A stretch of 64,000 bases of DNA, taken from Nocardia brevicatena NBRC 12119. Its GTDB lineage: Bacteria > Actinomycetota > Actinomycetes > Mycobacteriales > Mycobacteriaceae. Below are positions 38,098 to 47,250 of this stretch, piece by piece. How positions within the stretch are numbered: the first letter of the stretch is position 1; each line of letters begins with the position of its first letter. The position numbers and the translations under genes were made by a program. The DNA lies in the NCBI RefSeq assembly GCF_000308495.1, contig NZ_BAFU01000017.1:45244-109243 (forward strand), read 5' to 3'. The notes beneath the pieces are model-generated. The model was not told the DNA's origin and did no database searches. It saw only the letters and a list, made by a program, of their open reading frames with translations.

Positions 38098-39150
38098 ATG
38101 ATCGTCGCCGAGGTGTTCGACCACATCGTCGGTATCGACACCCACGCCCGAACCCACACCTACTGCCTGCTCGACACCCGAACCGGCGCGGTCGTCGCCT
38201 CAGCGACGTTCCCGAACACCAAGGCAGGACACCACCGCGCGATCAGCTGGATCGCACGGCATTCCAAGCACACGAAGGTACTCGCCGCCGTCGAGGGCAC
38301 CGGCTCCTACGGAGCCGGTGTTACCACTGCCCTGACGGACGCCGGAGTCGAGGTCACCGAGGTTCGCCCGACCGGGAGAAATCGGGCACGCACAGGAAAG
38401 TCCGACTCGATCGATGCCGAAGCCGCCGCGCGTGCTGTCCTCGGACTCGAGTACCAGCAGCTGACGAAACCCCGCCGGTCCGGCCGGCGAGAAGCACTGC
38501 GGATCCTGCTGGCCTCGCGCTCGATACTCGACCAGCAGCGCACCGCCAACCGCAACGCCCTGACCGCGTTGCTGCGCACCATCGACCTCGGCGTTGACGC
38601 CCGGAAATCGCTGACCAACGAACAGATCCGTGCCGTCGCCGCCTGGCGGATCGCACGAGCCGACACCACCGTCGCAGACGCTCGGGCGATCGCACGGCGC
38701 GAAGCGCGGCGCCTGGCAACCGCAATTCTCGATCACACCGCTCAACTCGAACAGAACCATCGCGAACTTCGCGAACTCTCCGACCAATCAGCACCCGGCC
38801 TCCAAGACCTGCCCGGTGTCGGGCCGGTCACCGCGGCAATCATCGTCAGCGCCTACTCCCACCGCGGCCGGATCAGGTCCGAAGCGGCATTCGCCGCCCT
38901 CGGCGGTGTCGCACCGATACCGGCGTCATCGGGAAACACCAACCGGCACCGGCTGTCCCGAGCCGGCGACCGCCAACTCAACCGCGCCTTCGACGTCATC
39001 GTCCGAACCCGCATGGCCTTCGACCCCCAAACCCGGCAATACGTCACCCGCCGCACCACCGAAGGCATGACCACCCGCGAAATCCGCCGCTGCCTCAAAC
39101 GCTACGTCTGCCGATCCATCTTCCGGCACCTTCAAACATCCACCGCTTGA
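38098..39150 (+). CDS. IS110-family transposase (DEDD/RuvC-like recombinase)
   Basis: A 350-residue IS110 recombinase. The N-terminal RuvC-like domain has VGIDTHARTH, VEGTGSYG and KSDSIDAEAA, giving the D, E, D, D set. The C-terminal Transposase_20 domain has LPGVGPVTAAIIVSAY and GVAPIPASSGNTNRHRLSRA with the catalytic serine. It starts at the ATG at 38098 with AGGAG 7 bp upstream. The frame is intact, so this is the best candidate in the window for an active transposase. It is inserted in an IS3 element. Confidence 0.95.
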   Translation: MIVAEVFDHIVGIDTHARTHTYCLLDTRTGAVVASATFPNTKAGHHRAISWIARHSKHTKVLAAVEGTGSYGAGVTTALTDAGVEVTEVRPTGRNRARTGKSDSIDAEAAARAVLGLEYQQLTKPRRSGRREALRILLASRSILDQQRTANRNALTALLRTIDLGVDARKSLTNEQIRAVAAWRIARADTTVADARAIARREARRLATAILDHTAQLEQNHRELRELSDQSAPGLQDLPGVGPVTAAIIVSAYSHRGRIRSEAAFAALGGVAPIPASSGNTNRHRLSRAGDRQLNRAFDVIVRTRMAFDPQTRQYVTRRTTEGMTTREIRRCLKRYVCRSIFRHLQTSTA

Positions 39151-39159
39151 CACAACCCA

Positions 39160-39461
39160 TAGAAGCGTCCTTTTCCCGGTAGCTGAGCCTGGGACAGATA
39201 CGCCGCGGCCCGCCGCAGCACCTCGTTTTCCTGCTCCAGCAACCGGATACGACGCCGCGCATCACGCAACTCGGCCGACTCGGTCCGAGTCGTGCCCGGC
39301 TTGTTCCCGTCATCGACATCGGATTGGCGCATCCACTTCGACAACGTCACCGGATGCACACCGAAATCGGCCGCGACCTGCTCCAGCGTCACCCCGTCCT
39401 CACGGTTACGAGCGACCCGGACCACATCGTCACGGAACTCCTGCGGATACGGCTTGGGCAC
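39160..39461 (-). CDS. IS3 orfA (helix-turn-helix), 3' end replaced by the IS110 junction
   Basis: Begins MPKPYPQEFRDDVVRVARNR, then the HTH LEQVAADFGVHPVTLSKWMR and a leucine-zipper-like RRIRLLEQENEVLRRAAAYL. Normally it continues through GRFYPLVKE by frameshift into orfB; here it reads GRFY then enters IS110 sequence and stops at 39132. It can no longer fuse to orfB, so it may act only as a DNA-binding inhibitor. Confidence 0.85.
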
Positions 39462-39611
39462 AGTGACATCCTCTCAGGCCAGCCGCCCGGCCAGCCATCT
39501 CAGTTGTCACCAATCCGTGCAGCAGCCCCCCGGGTGTATCCGCTCTGCTGCATGGCGCGTGATTCGAAACGGCCACAGCTGGATGACAAGCAGGACTGTG
39601 ACCGTCGGATA

Positions 39612-42600
39612 TCAGAACAGACTGTCGCGCATTCGCAGGGGTCGGTACCCGGTCGGGCCGAGCTGAGCCAGCTCGGCGTCGATGTCGACCTCGATGGCGC
39701 CGAAGAAGTTGATGTTCTCGCTGTGGGCCGGAGACACATGCGCCAGCACCTCGTCATCGACCCGGCGGCCTTCGCGCCGCATCTGTTCCACCGCGAGACC
39801 GAAATATTCTGTCGTCCAGGCGATTACTGCATTCGTGGCTAGGGTCAGGCACCATATTTGTTCGGACTGGTCCTCGAGATGCCGGGCTCGGATCATGCCC
39901 TCGTGGGCGTAGAGCAGGTCGCGTTTGAGGGCGTGGACAGACTCGCCTCTGTTGAGCTGGCGGGCGATCTTGCGCCGATAGTCCGGATCCGACAAATAGC
40001 GTGTGGCGTAGATCGTACGGCGAAGGGCCCCATACTCTTTCAACGCCGCGGCCAGCGCGTTCTGCCGACTCGACGCCGACAGCTTCCCGACCAGCAGGGA
40101 CGCGGTCGCGTGCCCGAACTTCAGCGATCCGGTCAGACGAAGCAGATCGTCGTAGTGCTCGGCGATCAGATTGAGATTCAGTTTGCGGGTCAGCAGCGGC
40201 CCGGCATACGGGAACCGGGATTCGATGTCGGCCCGTGGCCCTGGCCGGTACAGGGTGATCTTGCCCAGGTCCCGTATGCGGGGCGAGAGCTGCATGCCGA
40301 GTTGGTCGAACAACGCGAAGTTGACCAGGGTCACCCCGTGGGTATCGGTCGCGTGCTCGGAGATCGGCAGATCCTTGGCGTTGCCCAGGATCTCGTCCAG
40401 CACGTAATGTGCTTCGCGCCGCGTCGTGACGATCACCTTGGTGCCGTAGGTGGTGTGCTGATCGGTGACATGGGTGTAGGTCGAGAGGCCCTGGTCTGCG
40501 AAGAAATGCGGGACCGTGCGGGCGGTGGTCGAGCGGCCGCGGGTCGGGAACCGTTGCCCGTCACTGGAAGACAGGGTGCCGCCGCCGAACGTCGCGGTGA
40601 GCGGCAGCCTTTGGTGGTAGTCGATGATCGCCAGGTTCGCCGCGCGCAGCGTCTCCTCCCGCACGTACCATTCCTCGGTCCACCGCAGAATGTCGTAGGA
40701 GATGCCGCAGGCGTCGGCCATGCTGCGCAACCCGAGGTTGGTCGCATTCGCCAGCAGGACCGCGATCAGGTTGCGTTTCAAATCGGAGCTGCGGGTCTGC
40801 TTGCCGGTGGCGTGGGTGAAACAGTCCAGGTAGCCGGTGCGTTTGTCCAGCTCGATCAGCAGCGACACGATGGGTGCGAACGGCAGCATCTCGGTCAGCT
40901 CCGCTTTGGGTTCGGCCGCCTCGGCCGGGACATCCTCCGCGGTCAACGGCGAGATCACCAGGTCACCATCGTCATCGAGGCGGACCGGGCCGTCGCCGGT
41001 GGCGAGTACCTTCTCCAGCTCGGCGACCGAGGCGTGTAGTTCATCGACCGCGTCAGCCAGCGCGCGGCCCGGATCAGCGGATTTGCCGACCAGGCGGCAG
41101 AATTCGGCACGCGCAGGCTCCCACTGCTCGGGCGTGAGCAGGTACGCCGCCGGATCGGTGTACCGGCGCGAACCGGGCACGAACACGTCCCCGCTGCGCA
41201 ACCCGTCACGCAACCCGAGCAGCACGCACAGCTCCCAATAGTGCCGGTAGGCGGTGGGATTGCCGGACTTGCGGGCCTCCTCGAGGTAGCCGCGCCATTT
41301 TGCCGGCACGAATCCGGTCGGAGCTTCGTCGAACACCTTGCGGCGGCTGGTGGCGTTCAGCTCCCGCAGCATGGCCACCGCGATCAGCAACTCTGTCGCC
41401 GCAGTACCGCCGGCGAACCCGACGCTCGACAGCACGTGCGGGGTGAACTGCCGCAGATAGCTGTAGGAGGTGTTCAGGGCGGCCAGATGCCCGTGATCAC
41501 GCGGCAACCGAGGCTTGGCCTGCGCGATCGCAGCCCGCAACCGATCCCACCCGATCGCATCGCCGCGGATCAGACCGCCGATCTCCTCGTCGGTGATCTG
41601 CGGATCGGTGACGATGGCCAGCAGCTCATCAAGGAGGGCTTGGCGGTCCTCGCCGAATTTGCCGCGTTCGGCCAGGTCCTGCTGCATGCGCCGCTCTGCC
41701 TGGCCGAACTTCGCCGAGATCGCCTGATCGAACAGCGCCACCACCTCATCGAGCACATCCGTCGCGAACTGCGCCAGCACCGTCAGCAGGATCGGATACC
41801 GGCGCTGCGGCTCCCGCCGCTCCAAGGCCTGCGGGGTCAGACGGCGGCCCATCGTCGCCAGGAACCGGCGCCGCTCGGCGGGCAACACCGACATATCGAG
41901 GTGGTCCGCGCCCATCCCGCGCAGGAAACCCAGCTTGTCGACCTCGGCCTTCACCGCCTGCGCGGACGCCTCCCCGGGCCGGTCGACAGCCACCGCAACC
42001 GCGATACCCCGAGCGAGGGATCGGTGACCAGCAGCGCGTCCAGCTCCGTGCACCGCACCGGGGTGAACTCGTGCGCGAGCCGGTCGTAGGCCTCGGTCTG
42101 GGCCTGGCGGCGAGCGTGTGCGACCCGTTCCACTACCGTGACCGGGCCCGGCCGGATCACCCGCGCCGAGATCAGATACTCACACCCCAGCCGGAACAGC
42201 AGCGTCGGGGAATCGTGTTCCATCGCCCGCGCCAGCAGGAACTCGTCCAGTTCCTTGGACTCCAGCGGCCCGGCCGGCCGCCAGCCCAGATACTGGGCGG
42301 CCAGCCGCGCATGCTCGGTGCGGGTCTTGGCGCGCTTGCCGTACGAGCCGATCTGGACCGGATCCACCCCAAGCTGCTCAGCAAGCCGGGCCACGGCCAC
42401 CGGCGGCGCCGTGGTCAACCGATCCGGAACGAACCCCAGCCACGGCAACGTGCACAACGCGACCGACAGACCCAACCGATCCGCCGGACCCCGGCCACGG
42501 CCCGGATCCACGAACGCCACATCCGCCGGAGTCAGCGTGAAATACCGGAACAACTCCTCCCGGCTGATCTCCGGAAACCCCCGCAGACGCTCCAACTCCT

Positions 42601-42619
42601 CGTCCGCGAACACCCTCAT
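39612..42619 (-). pseudogene. Tn3-family transposase, full length with one frameshift
   Basis: About 1000 residues, the normal size for a Tn3 TnpA. The N-terminal DUF4158-type domain starts at MRVFADEELERLRGFPEISR (ATG at 42619). Near 41980 the frame slips: one frame ends LGVSRLRWLSTGP, the next resumes EASAQAVKAEVDKLGFLRGM. The shift falls in a GGGG run. The DDE part, with SLLIELDKRTGYLDCFTHAT and SENINFFGAIEVDIDAELAQ, is complete to the end at 39612. It lies 114 bp inside the terminal repeat at 42733-42777. Inactive as written, but one base from intact. Confidence 0.9.
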
Positions 42620-42732
42620 CGCCACGAACCCAACCTCCAACACGCCGCCGATCAACCCTCATCGGCAGCCAAGCCAAGCACCAACCACCCCGCCCCGTAC
42701 CCAGAACACGAAAACCCTGCTCTACCAGCCCA

Positions 42733-42777
42733 CTACGCCATATCCGCCCGAAATTCGGCCGATACTACGGCGACCCC
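42733..42777 (-). repeat. Tn3-type terminal repeat, right end (copy d)
   Basis: Reverse complement begins GGGGTCGCCGTAGTATCGGC and ends GGATATGGCGTAG. Identical over 45 bases to 27412-27456. It lies just upstream of the transposase, its expected place. Confidence 0.9.
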
Positions 42778-42782
42778 TGTGA

Positions 42783-43052
42783 CGCCGCGAAAAGGCCTTG
42801 GCTTCGAATCTCGCCACCGCGATCGAGCAAATGACCAAGGATGGGGATCTGTACGGCCCCTTCGCCGAATGGGCCACACAGATCCGGACATGGGGAAACG
42901 CTGGCGCGCATCAGGAGGCCTACGAACCGGTCGAGCTCGGAGATGCTCAAGATCTGCAGAACCTCACCCTGTCGATGATCAGGTACCTCTACATCGAACC
43001 CGCCAACTTCGCACGGAGGCGACAGGCGACGAAACGGGGCAAGACGTCCTGA
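42783..43052 (+). pseudogene. DUF4145-type protein, C-terminal fragment
   Basis: The frame reads REKALASNLATAIEQMTKDG then DLYGPFAEWATQIRTWGNAG and ends with YLYIEPANFARRR. This is the C-terminal part of DUF4145 proteins, which often sit in defence or restriction loci. The frame is open only from 42783, six bases after the Tn3 end at 42777, so the rest was lost on the other side of that junction. No start codon or ribosome site is seen. Confidence 0.65.
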
Positions 43053-43694
43053 TTCTCCCCTCGATTCCGGCTCCTGGCCGCCGATAATGCCCGGCTTATC
43101 GGCGGTCAGAAATCACACGAATGTTCGATCGAAAACGGGCGCGCCAACCCCTGGAATCCGGGTGCCGTCAAGGATCGCACCACCAGGCGACGATAATTCA
43201 TCGGCGGCGTCTCGCGTCGGGCTGCCGCGTGGTAAACGTTCGAAGGAGCCATGGAAAGTTCTTCGCTCGGAGAAGTACTCACACGCCTCTTGATGTGACG
43301 CCAGCTCGAAACCCGGTGGATATGGGCTGGTCAGCGGTACGCACCCACCTGCTCATGGGTGGGAACTCTTGGTCGGGCATTGCGCGTCTGGGCCGGGAGG
43401 TCACGGCGAAGGACTACGGCGTAACCGTGGCGAGGCCGCAGGGGTATAGCCGGGTGCCCAACTCGTTTCGCGTCGGCCTATGTAAGGGTTTCGCCGGTGT
43501 GGTCGTATGTGTTAGTGTCTGGCTCCGCTCTGAATTTCGATCAAGAAGATCCTCTATAATAAGGGACCTCTAGCGGTGATAGGGGCGGTCCAACAGCCTT
43601 TACGGCGTTCGATGTGTTCCGCACGGTCTGGGTGGCGTGGGGACTAGCCCATCAATTTGTTTCGAGCACACCCAGGTTGATCCAGAGGTGTCTC
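43053..43694. other. Upstream region of the NOS gene, no other gene seen
   Basis: Frames here do not resemble proteins. The region around 43500-43600 is AT-richer than its surroundings and probably contains the NOS promoter, but I cannot name a clear -35/-10 pair. Confidence 0.4.
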
Positions 43695-44927
43695 GTGAAT
43701 TGCCCGGCAACGCAACCGGTATCCACCGCTATCAGCCCTGCTCAATCGAAGCCACAGCCCGGTTGGCAATTGCAGCGTCGATTACGCGAATGCAACGAGT
43801 TCTTCCTGCAACCCGAACTCGTCCATATTGCCGAGCAGCGCCGCCACCAGGCTCTGTACCAGCTGCGTGAGCATGGCACCTACCGGCAGACCACCGAGGA
43901 GATCCGGATCGGCGCGCAGTTGGCGTGGCGTAACCACGATCGCTGTGTGGGCCGCAAACACTGGCGTTCGCTCGACATCATCGACGCTCGCACGGTACGC
44001 GAGGCGGCCGACCTCGCCGAGGCCTGCTGGGAACACCTACGCAGGGCCAGACAAGGTCGTACGCTGCGATGCCTCATCACCGTCGGACCGCCCGCCCAAC
44101 CCGACAGCCCGCAGTTCCGGATCCTCAGCCCACAGCTGATCCGCTACGCCGGTTACCGCTACCCGGACGGGCGCGTGGTCGGCGACTCGGCGAATATTGC
44201 GGTCACCGATCTCGCCCGCGAGTTGGGCTGGCAGGGCCGCGGCACCGCGTTCGACGTGTTGCCGGTGCTGATCTCCACACCGAACGAACCGATGCGCTGG
44301 TTCGAGGTGCCACGCGAGCTGGTCGACGAGGTCGAACTCGCGCATCCGGATTACCCGTGGTTCATCGACCTCGGCCTGAAATGGCATACCGTGCCGGCAG
44401 TGTCGAACATGGACCTGGAGATCGGCGGGGTCACCTACCCAGCGGCGCCGTTCAATGGGTGGTACGTGTCCACCGAGATCGGCGCTCGAAATCTCGCAGA
44501 TGCCGACCGCTACAACATGCTGCCCGTGATCGCCGAGCGGATGGGCCTGGACACCAGCCACGAGCGCACGTTGTGGCGGGATCGCGCGCTCGTCGAGCTG
44601 AACCGGGCCGTACTGCACAGTTACCGCGTGGCCGGGGTGTACGTCGTCGACCACCACACCGTGGCCCGGCAGTTCATCGACCATGTCGAACGCGAAGAGG
44701 CCGCCGGGCGGGTCTGCCCGACCGACTGGTCCTGGATCAACCCGCCGATGTCCGCAGCGCTGACCCCTACCTTCCATCGCTACTACGACCCACCCGATCC
44801 CGACATCCGACCCAACTTCGTCCGACGACACGATGGGTGTCAGCCCAGCGCCGACCCCGTGAGCACACCTGACCGCGGCCCCGACGATCCCATCGGTCAG
44901 CGCCATGGCCAGTCGGGGCGCCGGTAA
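43695..44927 (+). CDS. nos: Bacterial nitric oxide synthase, oxygenase domain
   Basis: A 410-residue NOS oxygenase with no reductase domain, as usual in bacteria. The heme-thiolate motif is AWRNHDRCVGRKHW. The substrate region has GWYVSTEIGARNLAD, with the arginine-binding glutamate, and the pterin/dimer region is DWSWINPPMSAALTP then TFHRYY. I start at the GTG at 43695 with AGAGG six bases upstream; the open frame begins at an ATG at 43614. It converts L-arginine to citrulline and NO using a borrowed flavodoxin or ferredoxin reductase and tetrahydrobiopterin or tetrahydrofolate. No nitrating P450 or arginine-related gene is adjacent. It lies in a stretch bounded by Tn3-type ends, so it may have been acquired. 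Confidence 0.95.
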   Translation: MNCPATQPVSTAISPAQSKPQPGWQLQRRLRECNEFFLQPELVHIAEQRRHQALYQLREHGTYRQTTEEIRIGAQLAWRNHDRCVGRKHWRSLDIIDARTVREAADLAEACWEHLRRARQGRTLRCLITVGPPAQPDSPQFRILSPQLIRYAGYRYPDGRVVGDSANIAVTDLARELGWQGRGTAFDVLPVLISTPNEPMRWFEVPRELVDEVELAHPDYPWFIDLGLKWHTVPAVSNMDLEIGGVTYPAAPFNGWYVSTEIGARNLADADRYNMLPVIAERMGLDTSHERTLWRDRALVELNRAVLHSYRVAGVYVVDHHTVARQFIDHVEREEAAGRVCPTDWSWINPPMSAALTPTFHRYYDPPDPDIRPNFVRRHDGCQPSADPVSTPDRGPDDPIGQRHGQSGRR

Positions 44928-44989
44928 GAATCCGACCACCGGTCACATAGGAGGGCTGGCGGGGCCCGTGTCGGGTCCGGTCGACGAAG

Positions 44990-45149
44990 GTGACCTAATC
45001 GCCGAAAAAGCAACGAATATGCCCATTCTCCCTGGTCGGTGCAGATCGCAAAGGAGAGATCGAACGGGCCGGAGCGGGCTCCCTTGCGGTGCCCTCATCA
45101 GGAGATACGGCATATCCGCCCGATTTTCGGCGGATACTACGGCGACCCC
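44990..45149. mobile_element. Candidate miniature Tn3-derived element (TIME-like)
   Basis: At 44998-45037 TCGCCGAAAAAGCAACGAAT and the following CTGGTC match the inner part of the left-type Tn3 repeats. At 45105-45149 a full right-type repeat (CATATCCGCCCGATTTTCGG ... GGCGACCCC) faces it. Only about 70 bp lie between. The outer 15 bases of the left repeat have diverged. A 160-bp unit with Tn3 ends and no gene fits a miniature inverted-repeat element mobilised in trans. Confidence 0.5.
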
Positions 45150-45212
45150 ACCGAGTGCGGGCCATGGCGGCGATAGAGCCGCCCGCTGAATGTTCAATAA
45201 ATGATGGCGGTC

Positions 45213-45535
45213 TCAAGGGGTCAGTGCATCACCGCTGTTCAGGTGTTCAGCGTAGACCTCGGCGGGGCTGCGGTATCCGTGGATCCTGCGGGGCCGGTGG
45301 TTGAGTTCGCAGGCGATGGCATCGAGGTCGGCCTGGTCGAATCGGCGCAGGTCGGCGTTCTTGGGTAGGTATTGGCGCAGCAGCCGGTCGGTGTTCTCGT
45401 TGGTGCCGCGTTGCCATGGACTGCGAGGCCTGCAGAGGTAGATCGGTGTCTGCGTCGCCGCGGTGATCGCCCGGTGGCCGGCGATCTCGCGGCCGCGGTC
45501 CCAGGTCAGGGTCCGCCCGGCCGTAGGCCAGCGGA
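45213..45535 (-). pseudogene. IS30-family transposase, C-terminal fragment
   Basis: The frame has LTWDRGREIAGHRAIT, YLCRPRSPWQRGTNENTDRL and LRQYLPKNADLRRFDQADLD, the end of the IS30 integrase core with the final glutamate in GTNENTDRLLRQ. It closes with ELNHRPRRIHGYRSPAEVYA. The N-terminal HTH and first two acidic residues are missing, cut near 45535, where a different HTH frame begins on the other strand. Confidence 0.85.
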
Positions 45536-45549
45536 CCGGGTAGGGCACA

Positions 45550-45828
45550 CGCACCTATCAGCGGAGTCCGGTCCGACGTAGCCGGACCGCTCGTGAGTTG
45601 GCCAAGCAGTTCGGCACCACCGATCGCACGATCCGCCGCATGATCGCCGAGCCGCGCGACGACTACGAGACCCGCGCGAAGGCCAAACGGGACCGTGCCC
45701 AGGCGCTGCGGGCCCAAGGGGCGACCTATCGGCAGATCGCCGACGAGCTGGGGATCTCGATCGGGTCGGTGTCGTCGCTGTTGTCCTATCCAGTAAAGCG
45801 TCGCCGGCGGGCCGAAACATCGTCCTGA
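45550..45828 (+). pseudogene. HTH fragment, possibly the tail of a plasmid replicase
   Basis: The frame reads RTYQRSPVRRSRTARELAKQ then FGTTDRTIRRMIAEPRDDYE and ATYRQIADELGISIGSVSSL. This gives two helix-turn-helix units separated by a charged helix. It recalls the C-terminus of RepA-type replicases of mycobacterial and nocardial theta plasmids. The upstream part is lost at the IS30 fragment. A TTG at 45598 could start a short protein but has no convincing ribosome site. The replicase link is from memory of the pattern only. Confidence 0.45.
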
Positions 45829-45853
45829 CCGGCGATAACAGCCTGTATCGGTG

Positions 45854-45898
45854 CTAGCGGCAACTTCGTTGGATTTTCCGCCATTGCTACCGAGTCCT
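45854..45898 (-). repeat. Tn3-type end of the second repeat family (copy i)
   Basis: CTAGCGGCAACTTCGTTGGA followed by TTTTCCGCCATTGCTACCGA. It matches the repeat at 53312-53365 (AACTTCGTTGGAT, CCGCCATTGCTACCG) and, inverted, that at 50723. The terminal GACCCC has decayed to GAGTCC. Confidence 0.6.
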
Positions 45899-45949
45899 GT
45901 CGACACATGAACCGTCACGGGTTGGGGGCCGCTTCCTTCGTGGAGGAAG

Positions 45950-46288
45950 ATGGTCACCATCATGTCGAAGCGTTACCCGTCCGAGGTTCGGGAGAAGGCC
46001 GTGCGCCTGGCTCTGGAGCGGCTCGATGAGTACGGGTCGGCCTATGCCGCTGCCCGTGCGATCGGCCCGCTGGTCGATGTGCATCACGAGACTTTGAGGT
46101 TGTGGATCAAGAAGGCCCTCGAGACGGGATCTCGCTCCGGGGCGCCGGAATCGGCGGGCTTGTCGTCGGTCGAGCGGGACGAGTTGGCGCGATTGCGGAA
46201 AGAGAACCGGGAGCTCGAGCAGACCAACGAGATCCTGAAGCTGGCTTCGAGTTTTTTCGCGCGGGAACTCGACCCGCGACACCGTTGA
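45950..46288 (+). CDS. IS3 orfA (transposase helix-turn-helix subunit)
   Basis: Starts MVTIMSKRYPSEVREKAVRL, with a helix-turn-helix and the leucine-zipper-like LARLRKENRELEQTNEILKL. This is the usual orfA pattern, ending in ASSFFARELD, where IS3 elements shift frame by -1 to make OrfAB. ATG at 45950 has GGAGGA close upstream; 45962 is the alternative. Intact. Confidence 0.85.
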   Translation: MVTIMSKRYPSEVREKAVRLALERLDEYGSAYAAARAIGPLVDVHHETLRLWIKKALETGSRSGAPESAGLSSVERDELARLRKENRELEQTNEILKLASSFFARELDPRHR

Positions 46289-47229
46289 TCGTCGGGTTCA
46301 TCGACGAATACCGCCAGGTCTACGGCGTCGAGTCGATCTGCCGCGCACTTTCGGCGTACGGCGTGCAGATCGCGCCCAGGACCTACCGAAAGGCCCGCCA
46401 TCGGCCGGCCTCGGACCGTGAGATCACCGACGCCCCGGTCGAGAACGCCCCGCGGGACCTGCAGAACACACCCGAAGCGATGTACGGCCGCCGGAAAATG
46501 ACCCACTACCTGCGACGCCACGGCCACGAGGTGGCATTCTGCACAGTCGACCGCATTCTGCACAGTCGACCGGTTGATGCGGAAGCTGAGTCTCAATGGC
46601 GTGGTCAGAGGCCGCAAACACCGGACCACGATCCCAGCAAAGGACGGGATACGTGTTGGTGACAAGCTCAACCGAGACTTCACCGCCGCTGCCCCGAACC
46701 AGGTGTGGGTCGCCGATTTCACCTATGTCTCGACCTGGACCGGGTGGGCGTATGTGGCGTTCGTATTCGACGCCTACTCCCGCGCGATCGTCGGTTGGAC
46801 CGCGGCGAGCTCGAAGACGACCGCCCTGGTCACCAAGGCGCTCAGTATGGCGGTCTGGCGACGTGATCATTACGGTCATCCGGTCGAGCCCGGCCTCATA
46901 TTTCACACGGATGCCGGGTCGCAATACACATCCGTGCGGTCACTGAATCACTTGCCGTGCAAGGTCTCTCGGCTTCTATTGGCTCGGTTGGCGATGCCTA
47001 CGACAACGCCCTGGCCGAGTCGATCATCGGCCTGTTCAAAACCGAGGTCGTCAACCGGCACGGTCCGTTCAAGACGCTCACCGAGGTCGAATTCGCACTC
47101 ATGGAGTGGTGCGACCGGTACAACAACGCACGTTTGCATTCCCGGCTGGACTACCTCATCCGCCACGCCGACCGGCGCTGGTCTGAAACCGAAGCCGGTC
47201 CCCTACCCGTGACGGTTCACTGCTTGTAG
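46270..47229 (+). pseudogene. IS3 orfB transposase, two disabling indels
   Basis: Begins PLIVGFIDEYRQVYGVESIC, then the DDE core VWVADFTYVSTWTGWAYVAF and IFHTDAGSQYTS, and ends AYDNALAESIIGLFKTEVVN with the glutamate. A 19-bp tandem duplication at 46534-46571 shifts the frame between HEVAFCTVDR and LMRKLSLNGV. A single missing T near 46945 shifts it again between YTSVR and TESLAVQGLSAS. Either change kills the transposase. Confidence 0.85.
46534..46571. repeat. Tandem 19-bp duplication inside IS3 orfB
   Basis: GCATTCTGCACAGTCGACC occurs twice with no bases between (46534-46552, 46553-46571). One copy restores the reading frame. Confidence 0.95.
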
Positions 47230-47250
47230 CGCCGATGCGGGCAAAATCGC

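Larger units (their letters stand above)
37835..39159 (+). mobile_element. IS110-family insertion sequence
   Basis: The interrupted IS3 target can be rebuilt: CGGGTA on the left (37828-37833) and GAAGCGTCC on the right (39162-39170), with TAG present at both junctions. The element is about 1.33 kb, with no terminal inverted repeats, a 5' non-coding end of about 260 bp and almost none at the 3' end. This is the layout of the IS110 group, whose 5' end encodes a bridge RNA. Confidence 0.85.
36935..39530 (-). mobile_element. IS3-family element split by an IS110 element
   Basis: GGGGGCTGCTGCACG at 36935-36949 is perfectly inverted at 39516-39530, followed inwards on both sides by GGTGACA. Between are orfA (right) and orfB (left) on the minus strand. 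They are pulled apart by an IS110 insertion of about 1.3 kb in the codons FYPLVKE just after orfA. Without it the element is about 1.27 kb, a usual IS3 length. Confidence 0.85.
27412..42777. mobile_element. Putative nested Tn3-family transposon bounded by identical 45-bp terminal repeats
   Basis: The first 45 bases from 27412 are the exact reverse complement of the last 45 bases to 42777, both with GGGGTC outermost. Inside are a tyrosine recombinase pseudogene next to the left end, a near-full-length Tn3 transposase (one frameshift) next to the right end, passenger genes and later insertions. No matching 5-bp target duplication is seen outside (GATCA against TGTGA), so the two ends may have been brought together by rearrangement or the duplication has been lost. 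Confidence 0.55.
45908..47219 (+). mobile_element. IS3-family insertion sequence, decayed
   Basis: TGAACCGTCACGGGT (45908-45922) is perfectly inverted at 47205-47219. The 1.31-kb unit contains orfA and a broken orfB. No target duplication is seen. It differs from the IS3 element at 36,935 in both ends and proteins. Confidence 0.9.

Noticed and set aside
37835-39159. Terminal inverted repeats for the IS110 element
   Set aside because: None visible; consistent with the IS110 group rather than the IS1111 group.
27407-42782. 5-bp target duplication for the 45-bp repeat pair
   Set aside because: Flanks are GATCA and TGTGA; they do not match.
43121-43573. 150-codon frame upstream of NOS
   Set aside because: No family, no ribosome site, and composition does not look coding.
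43695-44927. NOS as part of a nitration (thaxtomin-like) pathway
   Set aside because: No P450 or NRPS lies next to it; the NRPS and CYP51 are over 20 kb away, on the other side of the island border.
45821-45860. A fourth recombinase palindrome (GGCGATAAC-AGCCT-GTATCGGTG)
   Set aside because: Arms match poorly and need a gap; too weak to count with the other three.
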